A DNA stretch of 64,000 nucleotides from Sinorhizobium sp. 8-89 (lineage in GTDB: Bacteria > Pseudomonadota > Alphaproteobacteria > Rhizobiales > Rhizobiaceae). Positions 1 through 9,131 of this stretch are shown here, in pieces. The notes under the pieces were generated by a model. That model was not told the origin of the DNA. It did not search any database and saw only the letters and a program-made list of their open reading frames with translations. Positions within the stretch are counted from its first letter, which is position 1. Every line of letters starts with the position of its first letter. Position numbers and translations under genes: made by a program. The stretch is from NCBI RefSeq assembly GCF_030124325.1, contig NZ_JASKLR010000027.1, positions 642 through 64,641 of the forward strand, written 5' to 3'.

Positions 1-101
1 AACCAGAAGAGCCAGGAAAGGAAGAAAGGCAGGCGGCCGATGCGGCCGGAAGGGCTGAAGAACAGCCAGGTCATGCTCGGCTGCTGCCCCTCCTCGGCCA
101 T
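1..101 (-). CDS. DUF805 family inner-membrane protein (5' end only)
   Basis: The complement of bases 99-101 is an ATG, and the frame stays open to the window edge. It contains MTWLFFSPSGRIGRLPFF, the typical start of DUF805 membrane proteins (aromatic residues, then GRIGR and a hydrophobic segment). A second ATG at 72-74 would begin exactly at MTWLFF and is an alternative start. The gene lies four bases downstream of the dapD stop on the same strand, so it is probably the next gene of a dapD operon. Only about 33 residues are visible. The family is small, multi-pass and functionally uncharacterised. Confidence 0.72.
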   Translation of the reverse strand, partial: MAEEGQQPSMTWLFFSPSGRIGRLPFFLSWLFW

Positions 102-105
102 GACG

Positions 106-963
106 TCAGTCTCTGAGCAATTCGTTGATGCCGGTCTTGGCGCGCGTCTTCTCGTCGACGCGCTTGACGATGACCGCGCAATAGAGGTTCGGGGCAGGCT
201 GGCCGTTTGCCATGGTCGAGCTCGACGGCATCGAGCCCGCAACGACGACGGAATAGGGCGGCACTTCGCCGTATGTCACTTCGCCCGTCGCGCGGTCGAC
301 GATCTTAGTCGACTTGCCGATGAAGACGCCCATGCCGAGGACCGAACCCTCGCGGACGATGCAGCCCTCGACAACCTCCGAGCGCGCGCCGATGAAGCAA
401 TTGTCCTCGATGATCGTCGGTCCCGCCTGCATCGGCTCCAGCACGCCGCCGATGCCGACGCCGCCTGAAAGGTGCACATTCTTGCCGATCTGGGCGCAGG
501 AACCGACGGTCGCCCAGGTGTCGACCATCGTGCCTTCGCCGACATAGGCGCCGAGATTGACGAATGACGGCATCAGGATAGCGTTCGGCGCGATATAGGC
601 CGAGCGGCGGACGACGCAGTTCGGCACGGCGCGGAACCCGGCCTTCTCGAATTCGTTGACGCTCCAGCCGTCGAACTTGGAGGCAACCTTGTCCCACCAG
701 ACCGACTCGCCGGGGCCGCCTCTGACGAGTTCCATCGGGTTCAGCCGGAAGGAGAGAAGAACGGCCTTCTTCAGCCATTGATTGACGGTCCAGGTGCCGT
801 CCTCGCCGCGCTCGGCGACGCGTACCTTGCCGCTGTCGAGCAGGTTCAGCGCCGCTTCGACGGCTTCGCGGACCGCTCCGCGGGTGCCGGTGCTGACGGC
901 TTCGCGATCGTCGAAGGCGGTCTCGATGGTCTGCGACAGGGAGGCGAGGTTGTGGGTCGTCAT
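106..963 (-). CDS. dapD: 2,3,4,5-tetrahydropyridine-2,6-dicarboxylate N-succinyltransferase
   Basis: DapD succinylates tetrahydrodipicolinate with succinyl-CoA, an early step of the succinylase branch of lysine and meso-diaminopimelate synthesis in the cytoplasm. The 285-residue length is normal for the family. The N-terminal third is the helical substrate domain. The middle (roughly 110-240) is the left-handed beta-helix, seen as hexapeptide repeats such as [19 protein letters not shown] and [10 protein letters not shown]. The start (MTTHNLASL) is an ATG at the 3' edge of a 300-base intergenic region. A DUF805 gene follows almost immediately downstream. Confidence 0.97.
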   Translation of the reverse strand: MTTHNLASLSQTIETAFDDREAVSTGTRGAVREAVEAALNLLDSGKVRVAERGEDGTWTVNQWLKKAVLLSFRLNPMELVRGGPGESVWWDKVASKFDGWSVNEFEKAGFRAVPNCVVRRSAYIAPNAILMPSFVNLGAYVGEGTMVDTWATVGSCAQIGKNVHLSGGVGIGGVLEPMQAGPTIIEDNCFIGARSEVVEGCIVREGSVLGMGVFIGKSTKIVDRATGEVTYGEVPPYSVVVAGSMPSSSTMANGQPAPNLYCAVIVKRVDEKTRAKTGINELLRD

Positions 964-999
964 CGGAATTCCTTAAGTTCGGCGGTTGTCGTGCAAGCT

Positions 1000-1104
1000 C
1001 TACTGCATAATTCCTTAAATCGGAACCGATTAAAGGACAAAGTCATGCAGCAATTCAAAGTGCCGCAGGGGTCTTTGCGCGTCTCGATGACGCGCTGCGC
1101 TGCG
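1000..1104 (+). repeat. RIME-like intergenic repeat, copy 1
   Basis: About 105 bases with two imperfect palindromes: one around ATCGGAACCGAT, the other around the GCGTCTCGATGACGCGC block. The linker reads CATGCAGCAATTCAAAGTG. The same layout recurs at 2828, 16385, 21204, 31805 and 41334. It fills much of the 307-base gap between dapD and the LOG-family gene. The arrangement fits the Rhizobium-specific intergenic mosaic elements (RIME) described in S. meliloti; that family assignment is from memory. Confidence 0.75.
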
Positions 1105-1270
1105 GCGCGTGATTCTGAAAAGTTGAAGCGCTTTTCGGCTCCGACCTCTCAGCAGGACTTGGCAAGCTTCGATGTTTCCGGCAGTAGGGACGCCTCTATG
1201 ACCGAGGAAACACGACAAGGCGCGTCCGGACGAGATGCCGTCTGTCCGAAACGCGACGGGAAGATGAAAT

Positions 1271-2170
1271 ATGGCACGTATGAAGAAGCGCAACCTGCGC
1301 CGTAAGGATGGGGTCTGGGATCCGCTGGCAGACAGCGCACAGAGCAGGCTGCGCGCCTCGACCGTGCCGCTGACGCCGCAGTCGGCTTCGCCGACCTATC
1401 GTCTTGCCTATGTCGATGATGATTTTCTCTGCCGCGAAGAATTGAGACCGGTGCGCCTGCAGCTCGAGCTCTTGAAGACGGAAATGATGCTCGAGGAGCG
1501 GGGAATCAATTCGACCGTGGTGATGTTCGGCGGCGCGCGCATTCCCGAGCCGGGCGGCGAGGCCTGGGCGGCCAAGAACGATACGCAGCGGAAGAACCTC
1601 GAAGCGGCATCGATCTATTACGACGAAGCACGCAAATTCGCGCGGATCTGTTCGGAGCAGTCCGCCAAGCTCGGCCACAAGGAATATGTCATTGTCACCG
1701 GCGGCGGCCCGGGGGTGATGGAGGCGGGAAACCGCGGCGCGGCGGATGCCGGCGCCCCTTCGATCGGCCTCAACATCGTCCTGCCGCACGAGCAGGCGCC
1801 GAACCGCTTCGTGACGCCGGACTTGTCGTTCAATTTCCACTATTTTGCGATCCGCAAGATGCACTTCCTGCTGCGCGCGAAGGCGGTGACGGTGTTTCCG
1901 GGTGGCTTCGGCACGCTCGACGAATTGTTCGAAACGCTGACCCTGATGCAGACGGGCCGTCTGGCCCTGGTGCCGCTTATCCTCTTCGGTGAAAAGTTCT
2001 GGCGCACCATCATCAATTTCGAGGCCTTGGCCGAGTTCGGCACGATTGCGCCGAACGATGTCGATCTCGTTCATTTCGTCGAGACCGCGGAAGAGGCCTG
2101 GGAGATCATTGCCGGCTTCTACGAAACGGTCGACCCGCGATCGATCCCGATGGCATCGGGCCGGCGCTAG
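1271..2170 (+). CDS. LOG-family (TIGR00730) protein, possible cytokinin riboside 5'-monophosphate phosphoribohydrolase
   Basis: The 299-residue protein carries both signature motifs of the 'lysine decarboxylase-like' LOG fold: GGGPGVMEAGNRGA near residue 145 and PGGFGTLDELFE near residue 210. The second motif supplies the catalytic Arg/Glu environment for cleaving N6-substituted AMP to a free base and ribose 5-phosphate. It has an N-terminal extension of about 70 residues relative to short LOG proteins, typical of the longer bacterial subgroup whose natural substrate may be ordinary nucleotides (PpnN-like). It is monocistronic and convergent with the EF-hand gene, with a strong hairpin between them. 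Confidence 0.88.
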   Translation: MARMKKRNLRRKDGVWDPLADSAQSRLRASTVPLTPQSASPTYRLAYVDDDFLCREELRPVRLQLELLKTEMMLEERGINSTVVMFGGARIPEPGGEAWAAKNDTQRKNLEAASIYYDEARKFARICSEQSAKLGHKEYVIVTGGGPGVMEAGNRGAADAGAPSIGLNIVLPHEQAPNRFVTPDLSFNFHYFAIRKMHFLLRAKAVTVFPGGFGTLDELFETLTLMQTGRLALVPLILFGEKFWRTIINFEALAEFGTIAPNDVDLVHFVETAEEAWEIIAGFYETVDPRSIPMASGRR

Positions 2171-2179
2171 CCTAGATGC

Positions 2180-2213
2180 GTCTCGCCCCTCCTCGGTCCG
2201 GAGAGGGCGAGAC
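2180..2213. terminator. Bidirectional terminator-like hairpin
   Basis: Nine-base arms GTCTCGCCC and GGGCGAGAC enclose a further CTCC/GGAG pairing, giving a long near-perfect stem. It lies ten bases after the LOG-family stop and eight bases after the end of the convergent EF-hand gene, so it can serve both transcripts. There is no clear U-tract. Confidence 0.7.
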
Positions 2214-2221
2214 GAGTCGCC

Positions 2222-2746
2222 TCACACTTTTCTGGTAAAATCGGCCGCGTCGATCAAGCCGTCGCCGTTCCGGTCTCGGCGCTTGAACATCCTCTCCGCG
2301 GCACCTGTCACTTCCGTTGCGCTCAGCGATCCATTGCCGTCTGCATCGACGCGGGCGAAAGCGCGCGGTCGCATGCCTGGCAGCATCGCGGGGCGCATCT
2401 CCCGGAGCTTGGCGATCGCCTCGCCGCGCTCGGCGCCGGTCTTGGCCCGGGCTTCGCGCCAGGTCTTGCGCGCCTCGCGGAATGCCTGGCGCTTTGCCTC
2501 GATCTCTTCGCGGCTGATCTCACCATTGCCATTGGCGTCGAAGCTCTTGAAATTGGCCGATATCCGCGCCTGAAGTTCCTGGAGCGAAACCTTGGAATCG
2601 CCGCTTGTGTCGAGACGCTTGATCATGCGCTCGGCGCGCTGTTCGGGCGTAAGCTTGGCCTTTGCGGCAAACGACGGTGCCGAAAGTCCGGTCGCTGCCA
2701 CCGCGAGGACGGTGGCGCCGAGAATGAAAGTCCTGTTGCGCATCAT
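2222..2746 (-). CDS. Exported EF-hand calcium-binding protein
   Basis: A 174-residue protein with a cleavable-looking signal peptide (MRNRTFILGATVLAVAATG, then a SFA-AKA junction). Four EF-hand loops follow: DTSGDSKVSLQE, DANGNGEISREE, DADGNGSLSATE and DRNGDGLIDAAD. All have Asp at loop position 1. The first three end with Glu at position 12, and the last ends with Asp. A Lys/Arg-rich helix (roughly 90-120) separates the two pairs. It probably acts as a periplasmic calcium buffer or sensor. The start may be either of two adjacent ATG codons (2746 or 2743). Confidence 0.88.
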   Translation of the reverse strand: MMRNRTFILGATVLAVAATGLSAPSFAAKAKLTPEQRAERMIKRLDTSGDSKVSLQELQARISANFKSFDANGNGEISREEIEAKRQAFREARKTWREARAKTGAERGEAIAKLREMRPAMLPGMRPRAFARVDADGNGSLSATEVTGAAERMFKRRDRNGDGLIDAADFTRKV

Positions 2747-2827
2747 GCTGCCTTTCGATCAGTAATCCCGACTGAAGGATAGGCACGCGCGACGCCGGCA
2801 CCAGTTAAACTTTGGTAATTTAAGTCT

Positions 2828-2934
2828 CTACAGCGCCGCGCGTCTTATCAGACGCGCAAAGGACGCTGTAGTACTTTGATAGCTGCATGTTTCCTTAGAT
2901 CCTACGATTTAAGCAGCATGCAGTAGCGGAAAAG
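2828..2934 (-). repeat. RIME-like intergenic repeat, copy 2 (reverse orientation)
   Basis: The same element as copy 1 on the opposite strand: CTACAGCGCCGCGCGTC followed by its mirror GACGCGC, then a second imperfect palindrome ending in GCATGCAGTAG. It lies between the promoter side of the EF-hand gene and the end of the nucleotidase gene. The palindrome arms CGCGTC/GACGCG are perfect here. Confidence 0.78.
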
Positions 2935-2963
2935 CGGTTTTTCCTTGGTTGAATTGTGTTGCG

Positions 2964-3677
2964 TCAGGCTGGCGCCACAACCCGCCGCAGGAACCCGGCC
3001 AGATTTTCGGTGACGTAGTCGATCTGTTCGTCCGCGTCGCTCGATGTCTCCCACGCTTCGGCGAACTCGTATTCGAGATTTTGCGGCACGAGCAGCACCG
3101 TCTTCATCCCGAGTGCCTTCGGGACCAGGAGATTGCGCGGCAGATCCTCGAACATCACCGCGTTGCGGGTGTCGACGCGGTGAAGGCTCATGAACTTGTC
3201 GTAGGTATCGCCCGCGGGCTTCGGGACGAAACTGGCGGCGACGATGTCGAAGATGTCGTCGAAATGGTCGAGAATACCGAGCGCGCGCGCCGTCATCTCT
3301 GCATGGTGGACGCTGCCATTGGTAAAGATGAACTTGCGGCCAGGCAGCGCCTTGATCGCCTCGCCGAGCGCGGGATCGGCTGGAACCACGCTGTAGTCGA
3401 TCGCATGCGCCCGCTGCAGGAAGTCGTTCGGATCGACGCCGTGATGGATCATCAGCCCCTGCAGGGTCGTGCCGTGATCGCGATAATATTCCTTCTGCAG
3501 CTTCTTCGCTTCCGCCGGCTCGAGCGACAGGAGCTCGGCGACATAGGCAGTCATGTTGCGGTCGATCTGTGCGAAGAGATTGACGTGATGCGGATAGAGC
3601 GTGTTGTCGAGGTCGAAGACCCAGTCTGTGACATGGGCGAACTCGGCATGGGTCGGGAGGCGGTCGAGCTTTTTCAT
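2964..3677 (-). CDS. HAD-superfamily pyrimidine 5'-nucleotidase
   Basis: The 237-residue protein has the HAD catalytic motif FDLDNTLYPH near its N-terminus (nucleophile Asp and general-acid Asp). Motif II is in KFIFTNGS, and a later KP and an acidic FEDLPRN motif complete the set. This combination is characteristic of the Sdt1/PPM-type pyrimidine 5'-nucleotidases, which dephosphorylate UMP/CMP or related metabolites. I chose ATG at 3677 (MKKLDRLPTHAEF) because the open frame upstream of it lacks family similarity and overlaps the divergent desaturase. Confidence 0.88.
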   Translation of the reverse strand: MKKLDRLPTHAEFAHVTDWVFDLDNTLYPHHVNLFAQIDRNMTAYVAELLSLEPAEAKKLQKEYYRDHGTTLQGLMIHHGVDPNDFLQRAHAIDYSVVPADPALGEAIKALPGRKFIFTNGSVHHAEMTARALGILDHFDDIFDIVAASFVPKPAGDTYDKFMSLHRVDTRNAVMFEDLPRNLLVPKALGMKTVLLVPQNLEYEFAEAWETSSDADEQIDYVTENLAGFLRRVVAPA

Positions 3678-3825
3678 GGCCGGGTTATGACACGGGTATG
3701 GGCGGCGGCAAACCAGAAAATGCGCCCCGGGCTGTCCTGCCGACGCACACATTTCCACTTTGACTTGCCAAAACGGCATGGCATCTTTCGGCTGGCGCGG
3801 TTTTGGCTCGGGGCTGCAGGTGCCA

Positions 3826-4617
3826 ATGTCGGACGAACTGTTCTATCTGCTGTTTCTGTTCGGATTCTACGCTACGACTGTCGTTACCTATTTCGCCCTT
3901 GGCCACGGCCTGACCTGGGTCAACGATCGCAATCCTGAGCGAAGGATTCAGAAGGGACGCGGTTCCGACAGGCGCCGCAAGGCAGAAATCCGCCAGAGCC
4001 TGGCCTCGATGTTCAGCGCCAGTCTGCCGCTGGCAATCGGCCTGTACGCCCAGCAGAAGGGCTGGGCGCCGGCGCCCTGGGCCTTCAACTGGTGGGCGGC
4101 GGTGCCGCTCTTTGTCCTGTGCCTGTTCCTCTACGATACCTGGTTCTATTTCATGCACCGGCTGCTGCACACCAAATGGCTCTACCCCCTGCACGCACTC
4201 CACCATAAAAGTATCGCACCGACGATCTGGAGCACCTATTCGGAGGATGTTTTCGACAACTTTCTATTGCAGGGTTTTTCAGCGGTGATCGTTTTCGCCG
4301 TCCCGTTTCCGCCGACGATTCTCATCGGCCAAAGACTGTTCGAACATTTCAACGGCATGTTCGGGCACTGTGGATTCGAGTATTTCGCCTCATCGACAGC
4401 ACGTTATCCGTCCCCCCTGTTGTGCACCACCTTCCATGATCAGCATCATTCGGGTTTCCGGTACAATTACGGCAACTATTTCTCGTTCTGGGATCGCGTG
4501 CTGGGCACACTCTCGCCGAACTACGACGATCGCGTGAAGACATTCGAGCAGGAGGGGCCGGCGCTCAAATTCAGTCGGGCCATTTACCCGGCGGAGGTTC
4601 AGGAAAAGTCGGATTGA
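3826..4617 (+). CDS. Sterol desaturase / fatty acid hydroxylase family membrane protein
   Basis: The protein has four to five hydrophobic segments and the histidine clusters that bind the di-iron centre of this family: HRLLH, HALHH and HDQHH (HxxxH and two HxxHH). The cytosolic C-terminus continues GFRYNYGNYFSFWDRVLGT, also typical. The substrate is not predictable; bacterial members modify hopanoids, carotenoids, ornithine lipids or alkyl chains. The start at MSDELFYLLF (263 residues) is preferred. ATG codons at 3760 and 3778 lie in frame upstream, but the upstream residues are not membrane-like and overlap the divergent promoter. Confidence 0.85.
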   Translation: MSDELFYLLFLFGFYATTVVTYFALGHGLTWVNDRNPERRIQKGRGSDRRRKAEIRQSLASMFSASLPLAIGLYAQQKGWAPAPWAFNWWAAVPLFVLCLFLYDTWFYFMHRLLHTKWLYPLHALHHKSIAPTIWSTYSEDVFDNFLLQGFSAVIVFAVPFPPTILIGQRLFEHFNGMFGHCGFEYFASSTARYPSPLLCTTFHDQHHSGFRYNYGNYFSFWDRVLGTLSPNYDDRVKTFEQEGPALKFSRAIYPAEVQEKSD

Positions 4618-4677
4618 AACACCGATGGCTGTACGGAGTTCTTGGCAATGTCTGGACCTGCGTGCTAGCTCGCAGCC

Positions 4678-5592
4678 ATGGAAACCTGGGTCCTTATCAC
4701 CGTCACGGCGGCCTTCCTTCAGAACGTCCGCTCCGCCATGCAGAAGCATCTGAAGGGTGTCATGGGCACCACCGGCGCGACCTTCGTGCGCTTTGGCTTC
4801 GGCCTGCCGTTCGCGCTCTTCTATCTCGTGGTCCTCTGGCGTTTCGCCGCGCATCCCTTGCCGGTTCCGAACGCCACGTTTTTTCAATGGGCAGTTATCG
4901 GCGGGCTGGCGCAGATCGCTGCGACCTTCCTGCTCGTCCACCTCTTCTCCTTTCGCAACTTTGCCGTCGGTACGGCCTATTCTCGCACCGAACCGGCGCA
5001 GGCAGCTCTCTTCGGCCTGATTTTCCTGGACGAGAAAGCGAGCCAGGGCGCGCTGGTCGCGATTGCCATTTCGGTGGTCGGCGTCATGCTTATTTCCGTT
5101 GCCCGCACCAAGCTCAGCGCGCGGTCTTTGCTGACCTCCGTTTTCAGCCGCACCGCCGCGATAGGCCTCATGTCCGGCACGTTCTTCGGTCTCTCGGCCG
5201 TTTCCTATCGATCCGCCTCGCTGGCGCTTGCGCCCAGCCTGCCTGCGCCGGATTACATGATGCAGGCGAGTTTCACGCTAGGCTTCGTCATCCTGCTGCA
5301 GACGGTCGTAATGCTCGTCTGGATCACCGTCCGCGAGCCGGAGGAGTTGCACCGCATCGGTGCGGCATGGAGGCCGGCCTTCGTCGTCGGCTTTGTCGGC
5401 GCCTCGGCGTCGTTCGGCTGGTTCATGGCGATGACCTTGCAGCAGGCGGCGATCGTCAAGGTGGTGGCGCAGGTCGAAATGCTCTTCACCTTCGCCTCGT
5501 CCTTCTTCGTCTTCCGCGAGTGGATCAACCGCCTCGAATTGCTCGGCTGCCTGTTGATCGTGCTCGGCGTCGTGATGCTGGTCGTTCTCTAG
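4678..5592 (+). CDS. DMT-superfamily (EamA) transporter
   Basis: A 304-residue protein of about ten transmembrane segments arranged as two EamA repeats (roughly 5-140 and 155-300), each beginning with a hydrophobic helix and a short basic loop. EamA members export amino acids, metabolites or drugs; the substrate here is unknown. It lies 60 bases after the desaturase-like gene on the same strand and could be cotranscribed with it. The very short C-terminus ends in VVMLVVL. Confidence 0.87.
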   Translation: METWVLITVTAAFLQNVRSAMQKHLKGVMGTTGATFVRFGFGLPFALFYLVVLWRFAAHPLPVPNATFFQWAVIGGLAQIAATFLLVHLFSFRNFAVGTAYSRTEPAQAALFGLIFLDEKASQGALVAIAISVVGVMLISVARTKLSARSLLTSVFSRTAAIGLMSGTFFGLSAVSYRSASLALAPSLPAPDYMMQASFTLGFVILLQTVVMLVWITVREPEELHRIGAAWRPAFVVGFVGASASFGWFMAMTLQQAAIVKVVAQVEMLFTFASSFFVFREWINRLELLGCLLIVLGVVMLVVL

Positions 5593-5656
5593 GGCGCCCG
5601 AAATAGACGCCCGAATTTCGGCGGACGAGTCGTCCGTCGAGTGCTACAACTGCGCC

Positions 5657-6736
5657 ATGCTTTTCGATCTGCCGAACGACGATATCCTTTACGACGCGCT
5701 TCTGGCCCGAAGCGCGGATTACGAGGGCCAGGCCTTCGTCTGCGTCAAGAGCACCGGCATCTTCTGCCGGCTCTCCTGTCCTGCCCGCAAGCCGAAGCGG
5801 GAAAACACGCTGTTTTTCGACAGCATCGCCGCTTGCATCAATTCCGGTTTTCGCCCCTGCGAGCGATGTCGCCCGCTGGGCCAGCCTTCTGAGAAGCAGC
5901 CGCTGGTCAACGACCTTCTTGAATTGCTCGATGGTTCTCCGGATCGTCGCTGGACGGAGGACGATCTCGTCCTGCACGGGTTCGATCCATCGACCGTGCG
6001 TCGCGCCTTCAAGCGGGCGTTTGGGGTTACCTTTCTCGACCTCGCCCGTCAGCGGCGGATGGGCGAGGCCGCCCGTCAGCTTTCGGCCGGCGCAAGCGTT
6101 ATTGAAGCACAGATCGATGCCGGTTATGACTCGCCGAGCGGCTTTCGTACCGCTTTCGCGAAGCTGATAGGGGAGGCGCCGGCCTTGTCGCAGGGTCGCC
6201 AGTTGCTATTTGCCGATACGATTGAAACGCCGCTCGGCCCAATGGTTGCGGTCGCCGACAAGACGCATCTTCATCTGCTCGAATTCCACGACCGCAAAGC
6301 CTTGCAAACCGAAATGGAAAGCCTCAAGCGCAAGACGCGGTCCGCGGTCGCACGGGGCAGGACGCCGCCGATCGACCAGATCGAGGCGGAACTGAAGGCC
6401 TATTTTTCCGGAGAATCAGGCGATTTCCGCACGCCTCTGGCGCTCGACGGGAGCGCCTTCGAGCGACAGGTCTGGGCAAAGCTTTTGGAAATACCGTTGG
6501 GCGAGACGCGATCCTACAGCGATATCGCGCGGGAGGTCGCCACCCTCCAGGCGGTGCGTGCAGTCGCCAAGGCAAATGGCGCCAACTGTATCGCGATCGT
6601 CATCCCTTGCCACCGTTGCATCGGCGCGGACGGATCGCTGACCGGCTACGGCGGCGGTCTTCGGCGAAAGCAATGGCTGCTGCGGCACGAAGGAAAAATG
6701 AAACCAGTTGGATTGTTTGCGGAGGATGTCGGATGA
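5657..6736 (+). CDS. ada: Bifunctional transcriptional activator / O6-alkylguanine-DNA alkyltransferase Ada
   Basis: Three Ada domains are visible in order. The N-terminal zinc domain has four cysteines (37, 41, 68, 71); Cys37 matches the methylphosphotriester acceptor of E. coli Ada. An AraC-type helix-turn-helix lies at roughly 90-185. The alkyltransferase domain carries the PCHRC active site, with acceptor Cys318, followed by GSLTGYGGGL. The 359-residue length is standard. It repairs O6-methylguanine and, once methylated, activates its own regulon. The stop overlaps the next start (ATGA), so the PEP-mutase-like gene is probably part of the same transcript. Confidence 0.96.
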   Translation: MLFDLPNDDILYDALLARSADYEGQAFVCVKSTGIFCRLSCPARKPKRENTLFFDSIAACINSGFRPCERCRPLGQPSEKQPLVNDLLELLDGSPDRRWTEDDLVLHGFDPSTVRRAFKRAFGVTFLDLARQRRMGEAARQLSAGASVIEAQIDAGYDSPSGFRTAFAKLIGEAPALSQGRQLLFADTIETPLGPMVAVADKTHLHLLEFHDRKALQTEMESLKRKTRSAVARGRTPPIDQIEAELKAYFSGESGDFRTPLALDGSAFERQVWAKLLEIPLGETRSYSDIAREVATLQAVRAVAKANGANCIAIVIPCHRCIGADGSLTGYGGGLRRKQWLLRHEGKMKPVGLFAEDVG

Positions 6737-7509
6737 ATCAACAGGAAAAGGCGCTTGCCTTTGCAGCGCTGCATCGCAAGGGCGACCCGGTCGTTCTGTA
6801 CAATATCTGGGATGCGGGCAGCGCCCGTTGCGTAGCCGAAGCCGGTGCAAAGGCGCTTGCCACCGGAAGCTGGTCGGTTGCGGCGGCGCAGGGCTTCGGC
6901 GACGGCGAAAAGATACCGCTCGCACTGCTGCTCGAAATCGTTCGGCTGATCGTCGGCGCGACGGATCTGCCTCTTTCGGTGGACTTCGAAGGCGCCTATG
7001 CGGAGGACGCGGCCCAGGGGGCGGCGAACGTCGCTCAGTTGCTCGATGCCGGCGCGATCGGCATCAATTTCGAGGACCAGGTGGTCGGCAAGGGCGGTGT
7101 CCATGCCATCGACAAGCAGGCCACACGCATCCGAGCTATCCGCGAGATGGCGGAGCGTCGCGGCACAGCGCTGTTCATCAATGCCCGTACCGATCTTTTC
7201 CTTCAGGAGAGCGATGCAGCACGCCATGCAGGGCTGCTCGACGAGGCAATCGCGCGCGGCAAAGCCTATGCCGAAGCCGGCGCCAGCGGCTTCTTCGTGC
7301 CGGGATTGGCCGATGCGGGCCTGATCGGCAGGATTTGTGCGGCCTCGCCGCTGCCGGTGAACGCGATGATGAAGCCGGGCGCGCCGGACCTCGCTACGCT
7401 CGCGGCGGCAGGTGTCGGCCGGGTCAGCTACGGACCGTTCCCCTATCGCGCCATGATCGAGCGGCTGCGTGGTGAGGCCGAGAAGATCTACAAGAACGCC
7501 GCCAGGTAA
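6733..7509 (+). CDS. Isocitrate lyase / phosphoenolpyruvate mutase family protein
   Basis: A 258-residue TIM-barrel enzyme of the ICL/PEPM superfamily. DFEGAYAED and GINFEDQ carry the conserved acidic Mg-binding residues, and RTD follows in the expected place. It lacks the KKCGH insertion of true isocitrate lyases. Members include carboxyphosphonoenolpyruvate mutases, 2-methylisocitrate lyases and oxaloacetate decarboxylases, so the reaction is open. The ATG overlaps the ada stop by four bases and is preceded by GGAGG. Coupling to ada is seen, but a functional reason is not known to me. Confidence 0.88.
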   Translation: MNQQEKALAFAALHRKGDPVVLYNIWDAGSARCVAEAGAKALATGSWSVAAAQGFGDGEKIPLALLLEIVRLIVGATDLPLSVDFEGAYAEDAAQGAANVAQLLDAGAIGINFEDQVVGKGGVHAIDKQATRIRAIREMAERRGTALFINARTDLFLQESDAARHAGLLDEAIARGKAYAEAGASGFFVPGLADAGLIGRICAASPLPVNAMMKPGAPDLATLAAAGVGRVSYGPFPYRAMIERLRGEAEKIYKNAAR

Positions 7510-7530
7510 CCACGGCACTCTTATGGCAGA

Positions 7531-8418
7531 TCACGGCACGATCAGCGTGCCCGCGCCGTGCTCGGTGAAGATCTCGAGCAGGACCGAATGGGCGGTCTTG
7601 CCGTTGAGAATGACCACGCCCTGCACACCGGCCTTGATCGCGTCGATGCAGGTCTCGACCTTCGGGATCATGCCGCCGGAAACCGTGCCGTCGGCGATCA
7701 GCGCGCGCGCCTGCGCCACCGACAGTTCCTTGATCAGTTCACCCTGCTTGTTGAGCACGCCCGGAACGTCGGTGAGGAAGAGCAGGCGGGTCGCGTTGAG
7801 CGCACCGGCAATGGCGCCGGCGAAGGTGTCGGCGTTGATATTGTAGGTGTGGCCGTCGCGGCCGGGCGCCACCGGTGCAATCACCGGAATCATCTCCGAG
7901 CGCGCGAGCAGGTCGATCAGGGTGCGGTCCACCTCGACCACGTCGCCGACGAAGCCGAGATCGAGAACGCGTTCGATGTTGGAGTCGGGGTCGCGAATGG
8001 TCTTCTTCGCCTTTTCGGCGAAGACCATGTTGCCGTCCTTGCCGCAAAGGCCGATCGCCCACTCGCCGGTCTGGTTGATGAGGGCGACGATTTCCTTGTT
8101 GATCGAGCCGGCAAGCACCATCTCGACGATCTCGACGGTCTTCTCGTCGGTGACGCGCAAGCCGCCTTCGAATTTCGATTCGATGCCCATCTTTGTCAGC
8201 ATGGCGCCGATCTGCGGCCCGCCCCCATGCACGACGATCGGGTTGACACCGGACTGTTTCAGAAGCGCGATATCGCTGGCGAACGCGCGCCCCAGTTCCG
8301 GATTGCCCATGGCATGGCCGCCATATTTGACGACGATCGTCTTGTTCTCGTAGCGCTGCATGTAGGGCAGCGCTTGTGTGAGCAGGCGTGCCTGGATTTC
8401 ACTTTCTGATGCGGACAT
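7531..8418 (-). CDS. argB: Acetylglutamate kinase
   Basis: ArgB phosphorylates N-acetylglutamate, the second step of arginine synthesis. The 295-residue amino-acid-kinase fold shows [10 protein letters not shown] (Lys for ATP), [12 protein letters not shown] (glycine-rich substrate loop), the GLCGKDGN segment and the C-terminal [11 protein letters not shown] motif. The N-terminal extension ([22 protein letters not shown]) is the helix that makes the hexameric arginine-inhibited type of enzyme, so feedback inhibition is likely. In many alphaproteobacteria argB directly follows engB; here a four-gene stress block plus a DUF1269 gene lies between them. Confidence 0.97.
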   Translation of the reverse strand: MSASESEIQARLLTQALPYMQRYENKTIVVKYGGHAMGNPELGRAFASDIALLKQSGVNPIVVHGGGPQIGAMLTKMGIESKFEGGLRVTDEKTVEIVEMVLAGSINKEIVALINQTGEWAIGLCGKDGNMVFAEKAKKTIRDPDSNIERVLDLGFVGDVVEVDRTLIDLLARSEMIPVIAPVAPGRDGHTYNINADTFAGAIAGALNATRLLFLTDVPGVLNKQGELIKELSVAQARALIADGTVSGGMIPKVETCIDAIKAGVQGVVILNGKTAHSVLLEIFTEHGAGTLIVP

Positions 8419-8591
8419 GGCGGATCCTCGAAAATATCGGGTGCTGTTTAGAGCCTTTCATGGCGAAAACGCAAGTTCCGAAAGGATGGAATGATCGGCG
8501 GGCAACATAAAGCCGTAATGACACTCCTGCTGGTTCTGGCGGTCTCTCTATCCTATGGTGATGCTTTGATGCCGTGAGGGGCGCAATCGTC

Positions 8592-9131
8592 ATGGCTGAT
8601 GAGGAGATCTCCGCGCTGCTTGGCCGCGTGGCCCTGAGAGACCGCGATGCCTTTGTGGCGCTCTATCGCCAGACGAGTCCCAAACTTTTCGGCGTTTGTC
8701 TTCGTATTCTCAAGGATCACAGCGAAGCGGAAGAAGCGCTACAGGAAATCTACGTCAAGGTATGGCAACGCGCCGACCGTTTCGCGACCGGGCAGGCGAG
8801 TCCGATGTCCTGGCTCACGGCAATCGCACGCAACCATGCGATCGACCACATCCGAGCGCGAAAACCCGTCGCAAACGCGATTGACGAGGCCTATGATTTG
8901 GCTGATCCTGCTCCAGATCCGGAACGATCGGCAGCAGTCCGGTCGGAAGGCAGGCGGATCGACGCCTGCATGGAGGAGCTCGAGAAGGATCGCGCCGAGG
9001 CGGTGCGCCGAGCCTATGTCGAAGGATTGAGCTACCAGGAACTGGCCGAGATGTTCGCGGTACCGCTCAATACGATGCGGACCTGGTTGAGACGCAGCCT
9101 CCTGAAGCTGAGAGAGTGCATGGAGCGATGA
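8592..9131 (+). CDS. ECF-type RNA polymerase sigma factor
   Basis: A 179-residue sigma-70 family factor with only regions 2 and 4. Region 2 (roughly 25-90) includes the EEALQEIYVKVWQRA helix and a WLTAIARNHAIDHIR region 2.4. Region 4 (roughly 125-175) includes YVEGLSYQELAEMF and TMRTWLRRSLLKLRECM. ATG at 8592 is preferred over a GTG at 8574 because the conserved part starts there. Its stop overlaps the start of an anti-sigma gene (ATGA), a normal translational coupling for such pairs. The following fasciclin and MsrB genes are likely targets. The arrangement resembles mycobacterial SigK/RskA with fasciclin proteins MPT70/83. Confidence 0.93.
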   Translation: MADEEISALLGRVALRDRDAFVALYRQTSPKLFGVCLRILKDHSEAEEALQEIYVKVWQRADRFATGQASPMSWLTAIARNHAIDHIRARKPVANAIDEAYDLADPAPDPERSAAVRSEGRRIDACMEELEKDRAEAVRRAYVEGLSYQELAEMFAVPLNTMRTWLRRSLLKLRECMER

